Shown: positions 13,800 to 27,644 of the stretch, in pieces
Layout: each line of letters starts with the position of its first letter
How positions within the stretch are numbered: the stretch's first letter is position 1
Assembly (NCBI GenBank): GCA_008694505.1
Contig: VZDJ01000301.1
Location: 4,236,850 to 4,300,849 of the forward strand
Reading direction: 5' to 3'
Source of the DNA: Cyanoderma ruficeps
Lineage: Eukaryota > Chordata > Aves > Passeriformes > Timaliidae
Length of the DNA stretch: 64,000 nucleotides
Notes under the pieces: model-generated
Seen by the model: the letters and a program-made list of their open reading frames with translations, nothing else
Told to the model about the DNA's origin: nothing
Database searches by the model: none
Made by a program: the position numbers and the translations under genes

Positions 13800-16700
13800 A
13801 CACACAGGGGTGTGCACACAGATGCTCACAATTTGCTGTTTCATTTTATAGCTTTTTTCCCCTCTTGAAGTGCCTCCTGTAAATAAAGAGGACAGAACAG
13901 AATCTGATTTAATGTTCACAACATTTTTCAAACAGTATTACACAAGTTAGCAGAAAAAAAAAACCCCAAACCAAAACCAAACAAATTTTTAAAAACCCCC
14001 CAAAATGTTGTAGCAACCTGCAACCCCTTTCTCACATTTTTTGCAAACCACTAATTCTGATTTGTTGCCTGCAAGCCTCAGGTCTTAGTTTTGTTACATT
14101 TTTAATGCCTGCACCAGAAGTTTACCAGAAACAGTCAAATCATCCTTTTGGAGGCATTCTTAATTAAGCAACATCATATATAGACCCTGCAAAGGATTAA
14201 AAATATTCAGCTATGGTTAGATTTTTTTGTTTATACATTTCATCCAGCTCAGGAGTGCTTCAAAATAAGTCAGCAGTTGTTATCTGTTTTTTCAAATAAT
14301 ATACCTTCTAAAAGCAGAGTTTTTATAATAGTTTGGATCCAGCTAATGGATGGATAACATCAATTCATACATTCTTTTTCAAAGAAGACTGGGCTGCTGA
14401 GCCATTAAATAACCAAAAATAAGTCTTTTTTTACCCCAAAACTATGAGACTTTTTCTCTTAAAAAAGCAGTAGGGCTTATTTTTTCTCAGTTCAATATGA
14501 ATCCACTCATTACCCCAATTTCAATTGGCTAAGTATGAAAATATCAGGAGTTAGTTTTTTTTCAATGTCTCAAGTGTAAGAACAGAGTCATGTTACTCAT
14601 GTTTACCTCTGCCAAACAGCAGTTGGAATATAGCCCCTCCAGGCAGAACACTGTGAACATATTAAAGTACTAAATGATTCCCAGGAAATTCATAAAATGT
14701 CCTTTTCTAATGATTCAAGGTATTTTTGTGGAGGCAGATTATTTACTATTTTTAGCTTTTCCCAGTGTCTAGCTTGTCTAATTGCTCCTTGTGCAAGTGC
14801 TCTGGCCTGGGGCTATTTTTCAGCTCTAATTGCAAAAGAAAGGATTACATGGCTTTGCTTGTGCTGGAGATGGGGCTCAAACCCTCCGAAAAAAAACCCC
14901 TCCACCCCTCGATTTCACAGCTACCCATAACATTCACTCGATTTGCTGGTCTCATCTGTAACTCCAAAGCTGCTGACGACAGGACCACAGGTAGGTACCT
15001 GCTGAGTGTTGCCAGCTGTCGGGGAGCAGGGCAGTCTGACCAGTGCTGGAGTTTTCCAATTGATGGTTCTCTCCTCTGCTTACACAGTGCAGCAATTACC
15101 AGAGGTGTTGCCTTTGCAATTTTCCTTTGAAAAGTCATGGAGAGATTCCCATAAAATGCTCCTTGCTGCAATTCTCGTTGAAAATCCTGGAAACAGCATA
15201 GAGAAGTCAGGCTCTGTGCTGGGAATGGGCAGTGAGCAGGCAGCTTTGGTTATAAAGCTTACCTACCTACCCAAGTCTGGGGAAGGAAAACCAAAATGTC
15301 AAGTTATTTTGACTTTGTTCAAAATGCCAATCAGAACTACCTAAGCTGTACTACCTGAACTTTCAGAAGATTAAAAAAAAACCATTTTGTGCCCAGGTTT
15401 AGTTAACACTTTTGTGGATGCTCTTCAGGGTGTTTTCATCTCAGCCCACTGGGTAACTTTATCAAGCAGCAGTCTGGCAGAAGCCTCTCTCATTTCAGAG
15501 CTTAAAACTCACAGCACTGCTCCTCCTGGGGAGGAGGGAGATGGATCTCCTCCAGGAGAGTGGAAAACCTCAAATCTGCCATTTTGCCTTGTCTACATAA
15601 AGACTGCTTGCATTTTGGCCCAAGCCTGAATTTGCCATTAAAGTAGCCCTTGTCTATACAAATGTTAGGAGACAGTCCAAGCACCATCACAGCCTGGTAC
15701 ATCCCTGGAAAAAGCAGTCACTGTCATCTCCTGTGAGGGTACAGCACTCCTCCAGAGCAGCAGCTATCTGAAAATCATTTCATTTTCCTGTGATAATACA
15801 AACATCAGCACAAAGGCCTGGTCTATGAGAGCGGTTGTGCAACACTCAATAATTTCACATCCTGGTCTGAAATGTTCCACAGGCAGTTGGAAGTTCCAAG
15901 GCTGAGATCCAAAATCACCAATGTATTCACAGCTATGCAAATATTAGGAACTACTGATGTCCCAACACATGCAACATCTTACATTATATTAAGCAGACTC
16001 CATTGAAATTCACCTGCCTACAAGCTATAAAGATTTACCAGAACTTGTGAAAAAACTTAGAACAGATTAAGCCAAATAATTTTTCGGCTATTACTCGTTT
16101 GAGGTTTTTACCTCTTGGGAGATAGAGGTTTCTTAATATTCCAGCAAGCTCTGAGTCAGTTACACATCTGAGACCCTCTGTGCTCGTGCATGCCCTGATA
16201 ACCCTGGGTTTGCTCCCTGTCTCCTGCTTGCTCTGCAGCCCATGTGATGCTTTGTTTACTCACTGCACAAGCAGATCCTTGCACCAGCCCATTCCCAGCA
16301 GAATGATTGGGAGTCCACGGAGTCTGCAAACACTGGGCACTGATGTGTTCCCCCCCTTCCCCACTCAGCTCCCCTCTGTGTTTTGGGTTCAAAGCGAAAC
16401 TATTCCAGACTCGGGGACCTCGAGAGAGCAGGACTTGGGAAACACCGGGAGAGACACTGAGGGCACGAGCGCATTATCAGAAAGAATTTCAGTGCTCCCA
16501 GCAGCCCAGCAGCAAATTAGAAAGTTTTGGCTCCCAAGAATGAGTTGTGTTGTTTGTTCCTGCACACTGCAGCTGCTCGTCCCTCTCCCTCCCCACCCCC
16601 CTCCTTTGGGTGGTTTATTACACACAAGCTACTAATGAATGGGAGCCGCTGTTTTACAGTACACCACACTTACAGGACTTATCTCTAGGCCTACCACAGA

Positions 16701-18870
16701 TTTGACTGATCAACAGCAGGGCACCACCATCATAATTCTTCCTAGAAACAGGAGGATAAAAAGGGGTTTGTTGGAGGTTGGCTGTGTCTGCAGAGAATCC
16801 TGCCTGCAGGGCCTGCTGATGCCATCACTCGCTGCTATGGTCTTTGGCCTAATAAGGTACAGAAACAAAGATTGTTCACTTGTTCAAGAATACTAAAGTA
16901 CCCAAGTGACGGAAAGTGGAGGCAGCAGGGCACACATCCAAGTGGGATTAAGGCCACAAGTGCAACGTTACAGGGCTGACTGGGTGGCAGAGGGAATATC
17001 TGCCTCTGAAGAAAAAAAAAAATCCAGTTCAAACATAATTTATAACGTGTCACTCACAGTCAGAGGTGGCTGTCATTAAGAGTTAAATGTTGCATTGTGT
17101 TCAACTTATTCCGATAAGAATTCTCTAAGCTGCTTATATGTTATCATAACTCAGGAATAAGTGGAGCCGGGGCAGGGGAGGGGGGAGAGGCTCTCTGGGG
17201 CAGGATGGGACCCTGACTGGGAGGCAGAAACACTGGAGCAGAGCTGGGTCCTCAGTGTGGTGTGCCCTCAGTCTGCACATTCCCAGGACTCCACAGCGAG
17301 TCTTAGAGCCTGCCAGGCCCATGGCACTTGTCAGGGTCCAGGCTCTACTTGGACAGATCCACCTTTTTGCTTTTATGCACTTCTCCAGTTAGGGAGCCAG
17401 GCAGTAACACCAAGAGGATCTAAAATGGTGCATTCAGCCTCTGTTCAGCTGGTCCACACTGCAAGGCTCTATGAAGGTTCAAGAGCTGGAGCTGAAAAGG
17501 ACAAAAAATGTAGTCAAGTAAAAAGCCGCTAAGTTAATACTGCTTACTGGGACTGGAACTGGGAACCCAACAGAAGAGCAGCAAAGCAGCTTCTTTAGGG
17601 ACAATATTAAATTCCTCTGACTGACTTGGCAGTTTGGAAGCAGCAGGATTGTTTTCTCTAGCTTAGGGAAACCCAGCAACAGACCCCACTGAAGTTCAAG
17701 CAGCTAGATCAGGCCCAATCTCACTAAACCTTCTAGGCTTTTCAGGGAAATTTTTCTCTACAACTTTTTTCGTACTCCATTTTGGGTGTAGAGGGAAAAA
17801 AACCTGAGTGGAATAAGAATTAGAATCATAGGAGCCCATTCATTTTCACGGAATTAAAATCATGAGAGCCTGTTCATTTGCACAGCTCACTTAGTGCAAA
17901 TAGCCACTGTAATTCCCAGGTAGAAACATTTCTCTGGTGCAGCTCATTCAGAAAGCAGCAGTTTGTTTACTCACTGGCTTGGGCTACCTGGATCACGTTT
18001 CACCTGCTGGGGCTGCTGGTAGTGTGGGAGGCTGATTTTAAACTGGCACTGTTGCTTTTATAAAGCCTTTAATGTTGTGGGCTCTGGCTGTGTTCAAGAT
18101 CTCACCCATCAAGCCAAGGCTTAAGGGACTTTGGGCTGAGCCATCCCAGTCCTCTATTCCCCTGTCACTCAAGTCAACAACCACAACTTTGCTGCGGTAG
18201 GTGTGGGACAAATATTTCAGTCCCTGACCTGTGCCTGGTCTGACTAAAGACCCAGGGTCTCTGATTTGTCCCCAGTACAGAAACACTGCAGCAAGCACCC
18301 AGTTTTCTGAGTGCCAAGCTGAATGTGAGTGTGTGACCTGCTACATCAGTGCTGTCTTCACCTGTGTTGGAAAGCCAGAGGGTGACCACAGTGAGCTCCT
18401 GGGATCCTGCAGGACACTGCAGAGGTGCATGGTGTGTGTGCAGGTACAACAGTGCTGCAGTGCATTCCTGTTTCTGGCTCTACAGCTCTGAGGAGCTGAT
18501 AAGCACATCCCTCTGTCCCTACAGAGAGCAGACAGTTCCCTGTAACCACCCCTCTCCAAGGGGAAAGAGAAGATGACTCAGGAATTGCATCCACCCATTC
18601 CTCCCCCCAACCACGGCAGCATCTGGAGCGCACCCACACATGGGAGGTGAACCCACGGAGATGTTTTTGTGGGTGGGTGTCCCCATGGGGAACGTGCTTG
18701 TCTTCTGTGCAGCTTTAAGAGTGTGCAAGTCCAAATCCATCTGTCTGGATGCAAGTTATGGTAAACCGTCAGCAGAACTTGTCAAAAGAAAAGTTAAAAT
18801 AGATGTAACTGATGTGTGCAGGCGTGTTTTACCCAGCTCTAAATTCTGCTGGATAAGTGAGTAGAGGCAG
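13800..18870. other. Long AT-rich noncoding stretch
   Basis: No gene is recognised over about 5 kb. Features are limited to A/C-rich low complexity near 13950-14000 and a perfect octamer ATGCAAAT at 15935-15942. Some AT-rich parts (14090-14560) may be conserved elements. Confidence 0.45.
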
Positions 18871-18879
18871 GTAGTAGAT

Positions 18880-19500
18880 TAACTATGCAGCTCAGAGACC
18901 ATTAAGGCTTGCAGAGGAACAATTAGTCCAGGATTTGCATTTTATGAAATTGAACCTTTTATAAAACTTACAGCACAGCTAATGACAGAGGTTTCTTCAA
19001 ATAAGTATTTCCCTCTGATCTTTGTCACATGGGATTTGTAGCATCTTGCCAAGATACGAGAACCTAAAAATGTAAAAAGCAATTTTTTTAGCAAAAATTA
19101 AACCCACTGCTTTATCTTTACCATCTGTGTGACGTGTAAACAGAGAGAAAAATAAATAAACACCGAAAAATACATTTGTTTTAAATAAATGCGAACAAAG
19201 GGTTTGACACATTTGCAGTATGTAATGCTGATTTTAAAACATGATTTCAACCACCTGACACATTCAATTAAATACAGAAAACTCTCCAGGTTGTATTTGC
19301 ATTCTGGAAGAGCAGCTACAAAAGAAAGTGTAAGTGCAGCAAATAATTCTGAAAATAAACTGATTTGAACATGCGTTCTCCCTGAAAGGCTGCAGCACCA
19401 CTGACTTTGTTGTACTACTTGAAAAAGCTGCAAGTATCCTATTTTTCCCCATAAAACAGATCCACTTTGGGAAGGGCAAACTGACATTTTCATCTACCTT
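18880..19500. promoter_or_regulatory. AT-rich block with two perfect octamers
   Basis: ATTTGCAT occurs at 18933-18940 and 19295-19302 in AT-rich, repeat-poor sequence about 30 kb downstream of SOX2. Two exact POU octamers 360 bp apart may be chance. Regulatory function is inferred. Confidence 0.25.
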
Positions 19501-20860
19501 CCAAGAAACCATGAGAGAAAAAAAAAATCACTTCTAAGAACACAAATTTTCAGTAAGGCCTCTTTTTTCTCCAATATTCAGGGAAATTCCTAATGCAGTT
19601 CAAAGTCTTTAATTAAAACAAAACGAAAACCTGCAGCAATAAACGCTGGAATAAAACCAAATCCTTTTTCCAAGCAGTGACACTGCCACTTTAATAGTTT
19701 CCCACTGTACTTGGGGTTAGTTGCCAGAGAAGCCTTGTTCAGCCTATTTGGGGGCCCCATGAAATGCTGCAAGCGTTACTGAAATGAGCACATGTCTTTT
19801 GTTGAGCTGCATGCTAGCACCATACAGTGCTGAGCTGATAAATCCACTTTTTCTAACACAAGCATTTTTCAAACAAAACTACCATGAGACTGATGAGTAA
19901 TGCCAGNAAAAAAAAAAAAAAAAGCAGAAGAAAAAAAAATAAAAAGACACACACCCCTCCCAGGCGCTGCTGACACTGACAGCTGTTAAATTCACATATT
20001 CACAAAATGAGATGGGTTACATAACTGGAAATTACAAGAGCGACTCACCAGCGAGAGGAACTGCAAAGCAAGGCATCACCGGGGCTGGGGAAGGAGTAGA
20101 TCACACATTTCCATGTGCTCTGTCCCACTGATGGCCAGGACAAAGCTGTGCCTTGAGCACACAAAGGTTGCCGGGCGCTCCTCACCCTGCATCATCAGGC
20201 AGTTTGTAGTTTGTTCTGCGCTGGGATTTTTTTTCTTTCAGCAAAGTGAGGATGCATGTGGAAAAAAGATATATTAGTGCTTCTATGTCTGTTATGACAC
20301 AAGGGTAGTTTAAAAGCCCGAATGTCACGTTTTGCAAGGCATGATGCAAAAGCAGAGACTCTAAAAGGCTTATTGGTAAATCTTGAGCAGCTGAGAGGGC
20401 AGCGGAGGAGATGAAGTGCTGGGTAGAGTTAGGTTTGACAAAACCTAAGTAGCTTTTAATTTCCATCAGTTTTTTCAGACACATAAGCACTTTAGGAAGA
20501 TGCTGTTTCTATCATTCCCATTGTATGGCCATAGAGCTGAGCTCTGGAGAAGGTCTGTAATCTTCCCATGCACGACAGGAAGGCAGTGACACAACGTCAC
20601 CCCACACCACATCACCTGCCTTCATTTCAGTATCTATCTCTAAACTGAAAACTTTGACAAAAGCACGTGGTTCTGGAAGGGCCGTGGAGCAGATGATGGA
20701 GGAAAGGAACCATTAAGGGCTCCTGAGGAATGACAGGCTGTGGAGCTGGTGGAACAGCTCAGGAGGAGCAGCAGTGAGGGAAGATGCAATGTCTGCACAA
20801 GCTGCCAGGCCCTCACGTGTTGCTGAGGTTGCCAGAAATGAGGTTCTGAAGGGGCCATTC
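19500..20860. other. Noncoding with an A-rich tract and one unresolved base
   Basis: A single N (19907) opens an A-run of about 17 bases. The rest is ordinary noncoding sequence with no recognised gene. Confidence 0.5.
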
Positions 20861-20869
20861 TGGACATAA

Positions 20870-21200
20870 ATCAAAGCAGAAAACAATGGAGGTCTTTATG
20901 AATAGCCATAATAAAAAAATCACCAGTAATTAAACCGCCACTAACATCAAGCTGAATTTTATACATTCAAAATTATCTATGCTTCAATTTTTTCTGCTCA
21001 TGGCTGAATTCGTTCTTCTTACATAGTAAGAAGGATTTTGCTGTTAGAAAAAATACACCTAAAAGCTTTTTTAATCAGCGAGTTTAAGAAATGGAGATAA
21101 AATGAAAACTAAATGCATAAAGTTCCATGTACTTTATCATGTTACTTGTATTAAACTAGGCTAATGCAAAGTCAAGATACACAGACAAATCAGGAGAAAA
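20870..21200. promoter_or_regulatory. AT-rich candidate conserved block
   Basis: ACAATGG SOX-type site at 20883-20889, then several TAATTAAA-type homeodomain cores. It lies about 29 kb downstream of SOX2. No gene is recognised. Confidence 0.25.
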
Positions 21201-21209
21201 TAAAACACA

Positions 21210-24200
21210 GAAATGAATGCTTGGAGAGTGATGTCACCTAAGCTGGTGTGTAGGTACAGTCTGCTGCGTAGGAGAGCAGTGAAAGCATAAACAGAAAACT
21301 AGATGTGCATTAAGCCACAAACAGAAATAGCTGTGAACAATGGCAAAGTCTGGTTGCTCTTGGAACCTTAATGTAAGGAAACATCCTTATAAAAGATGAG
21401 ACAATAGCGGGTCTATAAATGACAGCCCCGTAGGCAGGGAAGGATTAAGAACTTCCTATAGTTCCTAGAGTATCAACCCATATTGAAACCCTTCCACAAA
21501 GGCTGCCATAAGTGCTTTCTCTGAATTAGTCCACCCAGAATAGGAAAAAGCATCAGGATTAGTTTGACTTTTCCTCTGGACAGCAGCTACACGCTCTCAA
21601 GGCAGAGAGGAAGAAGTAAAAGCAGACAGAAGTGCAGCACTTGCTCAGGACCTTTTGCCAGCACAGCTGTCAGTGCCAGTGCTCATCTGTCCTCCCAGTT
21701 TCCTCCAGAACCCAGAGACCTTTGCCAGCCGTGACCCAGGCTGTGGCAGCATGCTGCTCCCCAAAGCTGAGCTTCTCTGTCTCTGCAGAGCACTGGGAAT
21801 GCAGGCTTTGGACACAAGCAACACCAGCTAGGCTGAGGCTTCAGTGTCCATTTATCACTTGTATTTTCTTTGGTTTATTTTGAAGCGGGTTTTTTGTTGT
21901 TGTTTTGTTTGTTTGCATGAGTAATAGAATACATTCATTTATCTGGGCATGTGTTTAATTTGAAAACATTAACAAAATACCTCCCAACACCTCAAGGCCC
22001 ACGTCCTGAGTCTTATTCCTGTACCACAAACATCCTCTGGGCTTTCACGTAGCAGATCTCCCTCAGACCTCAGATTTTCTTGCAGACTGCCACATACTCT
22101 TCTAATAAAAAAACTTAATTGAAGACTATAAACCCTACTATTTAATACAATTCCAAAGACCAACCACAGGGAACTTTCAAAGGCCTCATGGGTTATCAGT
22201 GGTCCATGGGACGGGGGCTGGGAGTCACCGCAGACTTTGGTGATTCTGCTGGTTTATCTCTAACACAGCACTAAGCCCATTACATACATCCCTCTGGGAA
22301 ACTCCAAGAGCCTGCACTCCTGAGAGTTTTCCAAGAAGTCAAATGAAGCTGAGTGAGCACTTCACTGCACTGATGGGAAAGAAGAAGAATTGTCCCACTG
22401 CAGCTGCTGCTAACATAGGTACCTCTGGGCACTCCACATCCTTGGATATGGATGAAGTGAACAACATGAAGAGGTACAAAACATGCAAGACCACGACCTG
22501 TTCCCAGTGACATTTGCAGATTTGCAGCTGATTATAAATTCAATAGGATTTACAGAAGTCAATGTTAAAGAATTTGCAACAAGGAGAAATTGAGGTCTCC
22601 TTGTTGTTGCCTCCGCCAACAATTCCTCATTCCAAGCTGGAGGCTTTAGGGCAAATCTGGGGCAATTCTGGTCCAAAGGTTCCAGTGGAATAGTTCTATC
22701 TGTTTTCAGAAGTGATCCCCTGTTTGTCAGGTAGAACTTGGTCCCTGAGTGATGGCAATACAAAGCAGATATAATTGTATGTTTTAAAAAAATGTTAAAA
22801 ATTACACAGATGCTTTTGAAAATATTGAAGATTCACCATCCAGATATTTACAGTCCTATTTTTAATTTTTCTTCATTAAAAAAGCAAATATTCTGATTCT
22901 CACTGAGAGCTGTAAGTTTCATCCTCCCAAACTCAGTTGCAGAAGCCACTCCCCTGAACCAACATGCTTCCTGATGGGAATAAAGTCTTTTCAGCAGAGC
23001 TCTGTTAAAAATGACCACCAAAACCAAACTATTATTGGTATTCTGGGTCGAATTAAATAGTGTCTCCGTGGATATCTGAATGTGCAGGTGTGGGCCTTAA
23101 ATTATTTTATGGCAAAATTCAGCCCCAGTTCTTACTCCTGGTCTTCAAAACTGCTCCCACTGGAGCACATTATGATGACACTATAAAAGGTAGGAATTTG
23201 GCTATGGATTTATCCATGGATTTTGGGGGGCTTTCTGCAGAGTACAGTGTTACTGCAAGTAAAAGTTACATGTTCTTGCTGTTGGAACCTGTGGGACTTC
23301 TCAGCAGTGCAGTGATGTTTGGCAAAGCTCAGATGCTCTTCCTGAACTGCATTTTATGGCCCTGACTCTGTGCAGCTTCTCCAACCTCAAGGGAACTGCT
23401 CAACTGGGAAGGGGCTGGGAAGAAAAATGTCAGAGCCAGGCCCTGCCAAACACGAGAAGTGTTTGGGCAAGGTTCTCACTGCACAATTTTTCTGAGACTG
23501 GGAACAAATATTAAAGCAATTTTCTTCCTTCAGAGCAGTTTTAAAGTCACTTAAAGTCTGATAGCACTTTCCAGCTCAGAAACTGGATTTTGCTCCTCAG
23601 TGTAGCTCCACTCACTCATCTGACAACTACCAATTACTCGCGTGAGCAATGCATGAGGTTTTGTAGCAGTGGGAATAAAACACAAGAGCAAATCCTCTTG
23701 CTCAGAAGGGCAAGTTTCTAGACTCAATAACAAAATCAGAACTCTGCAACAACCCCACTTCTCCCACACAATTTGTTGCTTAAAATCTTAAAGGGAAAAA
23801 AAATTCACATTCTCTATGAATATGATCTTAGTATGATCCGTTGTTTTCCTATAAAAATATATAATTAGTTTTGTAGCTTTTCTATTTGTACTGCAAACCA
23901 GTAAAGGAAAACTCTGTCAAACTCTGACACTTTCACTTCACACTATTCTGAATGTTACCCAATTTTCCAGTTTAAAAATAGATTACAGGGATTAAGAGAC
24001 TTTTGAGTCTAAAAAAGAATACACATATTAGGGAAATTACTGCCTAAAATAAATAGCCCTCTTTAATAAGCAGCCTCCTAGTTTGTCTGATATTAAGGAA
24101 AAAAACACTTCACAGACCTCTGGTTTAACACATGTCAGTCAGCTTCGTTTACAAGTTCAAAATCCAGAGGTAGACAAAATATTAGTTTGGTTTGGAGTAT

Positions 24201-24755
24201 GTAAAGTGCCAATTTTTCATATACTAATGCACTGAAGTACTTGATGCAATGTTATTATGGAAGCAAAAAATAGTTGCCAGAAGGGTTTATTTAAGGAATG
24301 GCTACTGCAAATAAAAACTTTCAGCTAAAAAGGATTTTTTAAATTGTTTTTTAATATGCTTTTAATGACCCCTACTCCCCATACCTACCTCCTTGCTTCC
24401 CAAACTGTTTGTACTGTCCCCAATAACACTCAGTGGAAAGCTGTCGTTCCTGGCTAAATCCTTACTTAGGTTGGATGCTATGCCTCCGTTAGACAGGGTC
24501 ACAAGGTCACAATCGATTTTGGAGGCCACCTGGAGAGTCCAGGCCGTGAACTGACTCAAAAAATTTATATCAGAGCTGGAATGGTCCACCTCCCAGGGCT
24601 CAGCCTGCGCTAACACCCCAACCGCAGGATGGAGCCTGCCAGGCCCGGCTCAGAGAGAGGCCAGAGTTGTTGACCCTGTTAGCTGACCTCTTCAAACTTC
24701 AGGAGAATTTTTCTGGCAGTTACCACGGTGACTGGGCACTCCAAGCTTATCCTTC
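21210..24755. other. Long AT-rich noncoding stretch
   Basis: No gene, RNA or clear transposon is recognised. It is CpG-poor throughout. Confidence 0.45.
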
Positions 24756-24761
24756 TTACTG

Positions 24762-24838
24762 AAAAAAAAAAAAAAAAAAAAANCAAAAAAAAAAAAAAAA
24801 AAAAAAAAGGACGAAAAATTAAGAAGGAAAAAAAAAAA
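24762..24838 (+). repeat. Poly(A)-rich low-complexity tract with unresolved base
   Basis: Two A-runs of more than 20 bases are separated by NC (N at 24783), followed by further A-rich sequence. This could be a retroposon tail or a microsatellite. No recognisable element body precedes it. Confidence 0.85.
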
Positions 24839-24839
24839 T

Positions 24840-26320
24840 GTTAAAACCTACCTCGTAGGGATGTCTGTCGAGAATCAAATACGTGAAAGTTTTAATTGTT
24901 TGCTTCTCTCTTGGGCTGTTCTGGCTCTAACTGGTACATCCTATGTGAACATCAAGAAAGCAGTTTGGCTGAAAACATTTCAACCTGTGAAGAAATAATG
25001 CTCAGTGGGTTTAACGAGAAGCGTTTCTAATATCTGCTGGTGATCACAAGTGACACATTAAGAGGTTTATTGTGAAATAATATTTATTTTTCTTTCTGTA
25101 TCTTTCTCCAAATTACTAACATTCCTTATTGAATTGAGAAGAAGCTGAGACAAGGCTCAGGGAAAGGATTCTATGCTGCCTTCAGGTTTTTTTCCTTTCA
25201 AAATTATCTGCCTGGTGAAACATTAAGTATGCAGCAATACATTGTTTTGGTCTCTCAGAAGAGACTGCATAACCTATTTAATGTACCATGAAATATTATT
25301 TAAGAGGAAAAAGCAAAAAAAAAAAAACAAACCAAACCCAAAAGTTGTCAGACATCATTAGTGCTGGTTTTTTCAGGCACTTTGAACACTAGTCACTTTA
25401 CACTTAAAATTTAGCAGGTAAGCAAGGTCTCGTGATGCTGACAGAAAACACTTGAAACACATCAAGGGATCAAGCACCCGAAGTAAACAAGAAAACAAAG
25501 TGCACTCTTCATTTCTGAAACAATAAGGGGAAAACTGGTGCTTCTTAATTTCAGAGCAATCACATATTACATACAAAGCTTTTATGTAAATTTTCCTCAT
25601 GCTCCTCTACTTGAAATAGCATCTTGCAAAAGGGAGCACTGAAGAGTACACTGCATTATAGCTGGAAAAATCCTACTTAAGGGCTCCTGATGGCAAACTG
25701 TCAATCAGTATTCCCTGCTTGTTATGAGCTGCTCGTTTCTGGAGTACAGCTAAACAGAGCTTTAATGATTGAAACTTTAATGGCATTTTGTCTCACACAC
25801 GGTTCTGAAGTATCTTCTGTTGTTTGAAGAGTTAAATATGGATATTCAAATTGCTGCTCAGCCACTGCTCTGCTCCTCCTGGGCTTCTCCAGTGGCAGTG
25901 CTGAGATGGCAGAGGGGACTGAGCTGCTGAGATGCCTCTCAGGGGAGGAGATCACACAGACCCTATGGATACAAAAATAAAGCAGGAGGTTTGGGTGTGG
26001 GAAGCAAAAAGCACAGAACTGATCTTTTGTTCCAGACTTACTTTTCATTTCTGCTGGAAGGATGAGGAAAAGGCAATCCAGCATACGTGTGTTAACTAAC
26101 ATTGAAAACAAAAATGTGAATGCAGGCACGGTACAGGACTCTTTCTCCTTTCAAAACTGGTTCAATTGCTTTGAAATATCATATGCCTCTCTGCTAAATA
26201 GAGACATAGACACTTAATAATATTATTCAGCAATAGTAAATTAAACATGAAAACAATTTAAATTAAAAACACTTAAAGATTGTTTCCCTATTATTAAGGA
26301 TGTGTTAGAAAAAGGCTAAG
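24840..26320. other. AT-rich noncoding stretch
   Basis: No gene is recognised. A short A-rich tract lies at about 25314-25327. Confidence 0.45.
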
Positions 26321-26329
26321 CCTCTCATT

Positions 26330-26600
26330 AGGAGATGAATTTTTTCATTTGTGTTTTTGTTATGGCTATACAAGATGTTTTTATACTTTCTCTTTTTTCT
26401 CTGCTTGAAATATTGTAAATTGAAACAATCAGGTGACTGATCAATAGGCTAGCGGGAAGGAAAAAAGCGTTTGTTAAATTCTGGTTTTTTCTTTCTTTTT
26501 GAACAACACTGCATATATAAGCGTGCGCCTTTCAATTAGATACCATGATTTATGAAGTCATGCTCAGGGCTAGCCAGGTTGTTGACTCAGATTAGAGCTG
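26330..26600. promoter_or_regulatory. Candidate element with TATA-like box and AP-1 site
   Basis: TATATAA at 26514-26520, in the context GCATATATAAGCG, and a perfect AP-1 site TGACTCA at 26583-26589 lie in an AT-rich block with an AAACAATC SOX-like core (near 26423). It could be a distal enhancer or an unannotated promoter. No transcript can be assigned. Confidence 0.25.
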
Positions 26601-26779
26601 TGATGCCAGCTCATTCCCTGGTGACAAACACTGACTGTCCTTCCCGCAGCCAGGCACCCCTGGCAGCCTTATGAAAAGACCTTGTGGTTGGCACAGCGCT
26701 GAGCAGGAAATGAGGTCCTCTCCGGTTTGGGACAGAAATGACTGGAGTTACAGAAAGCTGGAAAGCAAAATCAGCATCT

Positions 26780-27010
26780 CCTGAGTCACAGACTTTCAGC
26801 TCTGGTGGACCCCGCAGTTCCCAGGGTGACCCGGCCCACCAGCGCCGCCCCTCCCGCGGCCCCCGCAGCCTCCCACGGCGGGCCCAGGGGAGCGCCCTGC
26901 ACACTGCGGGGTGCCACGGCACGGCATGGGACTGATTTCGTGTGGCAGAGGGGAACAGAGGGCACCACGGTCCCCCAGTCCCCCCCATGTGCCCCAGCCT
27001 GGTGCTCAGC
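26780..27010. other. Small GC-rich patch near the domain edge
   Basis: About 200 bp of GC-rich sequence with moderate CpG (26815-26930), the first such patch on approaching the CpG-rich right part of the window. Confidence 0.4.
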
Positions 27011-27419
27011 ACTCTCCTGAGGGAATCTCTTTCTCCCTCACCCCTACCAGAGAATTTTTTGGCACACTGTGCGGTGTTTTTCTAATACTATCACAAGGTT
27101 TTTATGTCGGCCTATATCTTGGGGACCTTTGTGTGGCACACCGTCCTCCAGGAATTTCTCATATAAATCACTGGGAAGCAGGAAATCCTTGAGACCTGCT
27201 AGGAAGCTGTTTACCACGTTTGCCTGAGCACAGACAGCTGCAGACCACAGAACATCTTGCCTTGTAGGTACTGCAGTGACCCAGACACCTGGACCTGAAA
27301 CCGGGGAACTTGGCCCCCTTCTTCCAAGATCTCTGAGCCAGAAAGTGAGCTCCTGGAACGGGGTTAGAAACTCCTACAGAATTCATGGAGTAGGACTCCC
27401 TCATCTTCTCTGTGCCACA

Positions 27420-27640
27420 CTTCCACTCCGAATTCCCTCAATGCCATCGAAACAATAATATTTAGACCATTTGGGGCTTGAGATTATTGCTTTAATAAAT
27501 TGGGTTTTTATTGGTTCATTGTGGCAAATAAGCCCCCGATTGATTTTGCTCCTAATCAGCATGGAGAATGCATTCCGCTGTAATTAAATCCCGTGTAACT
27601 GGGCACTCTGTGTTCGCTTGTCTCTTAGCTCGCAGTGGCA
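27420..27640. promoter_or_regulatory. Candidate conserved block with two SOX sites at the domain edge
   Basis: ACAATAA (27452-27458) and CATTGTG (27517-27523) lie 60 bp apart, with an inverted CCAAT (ATTGG at 27510-27514) directly before the second. The block sits exactly where the AT-rich left third of the window gives way to CpG-rich sequence. Confidence 0.35.
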
Positions 27641-27644
27641 TGAG

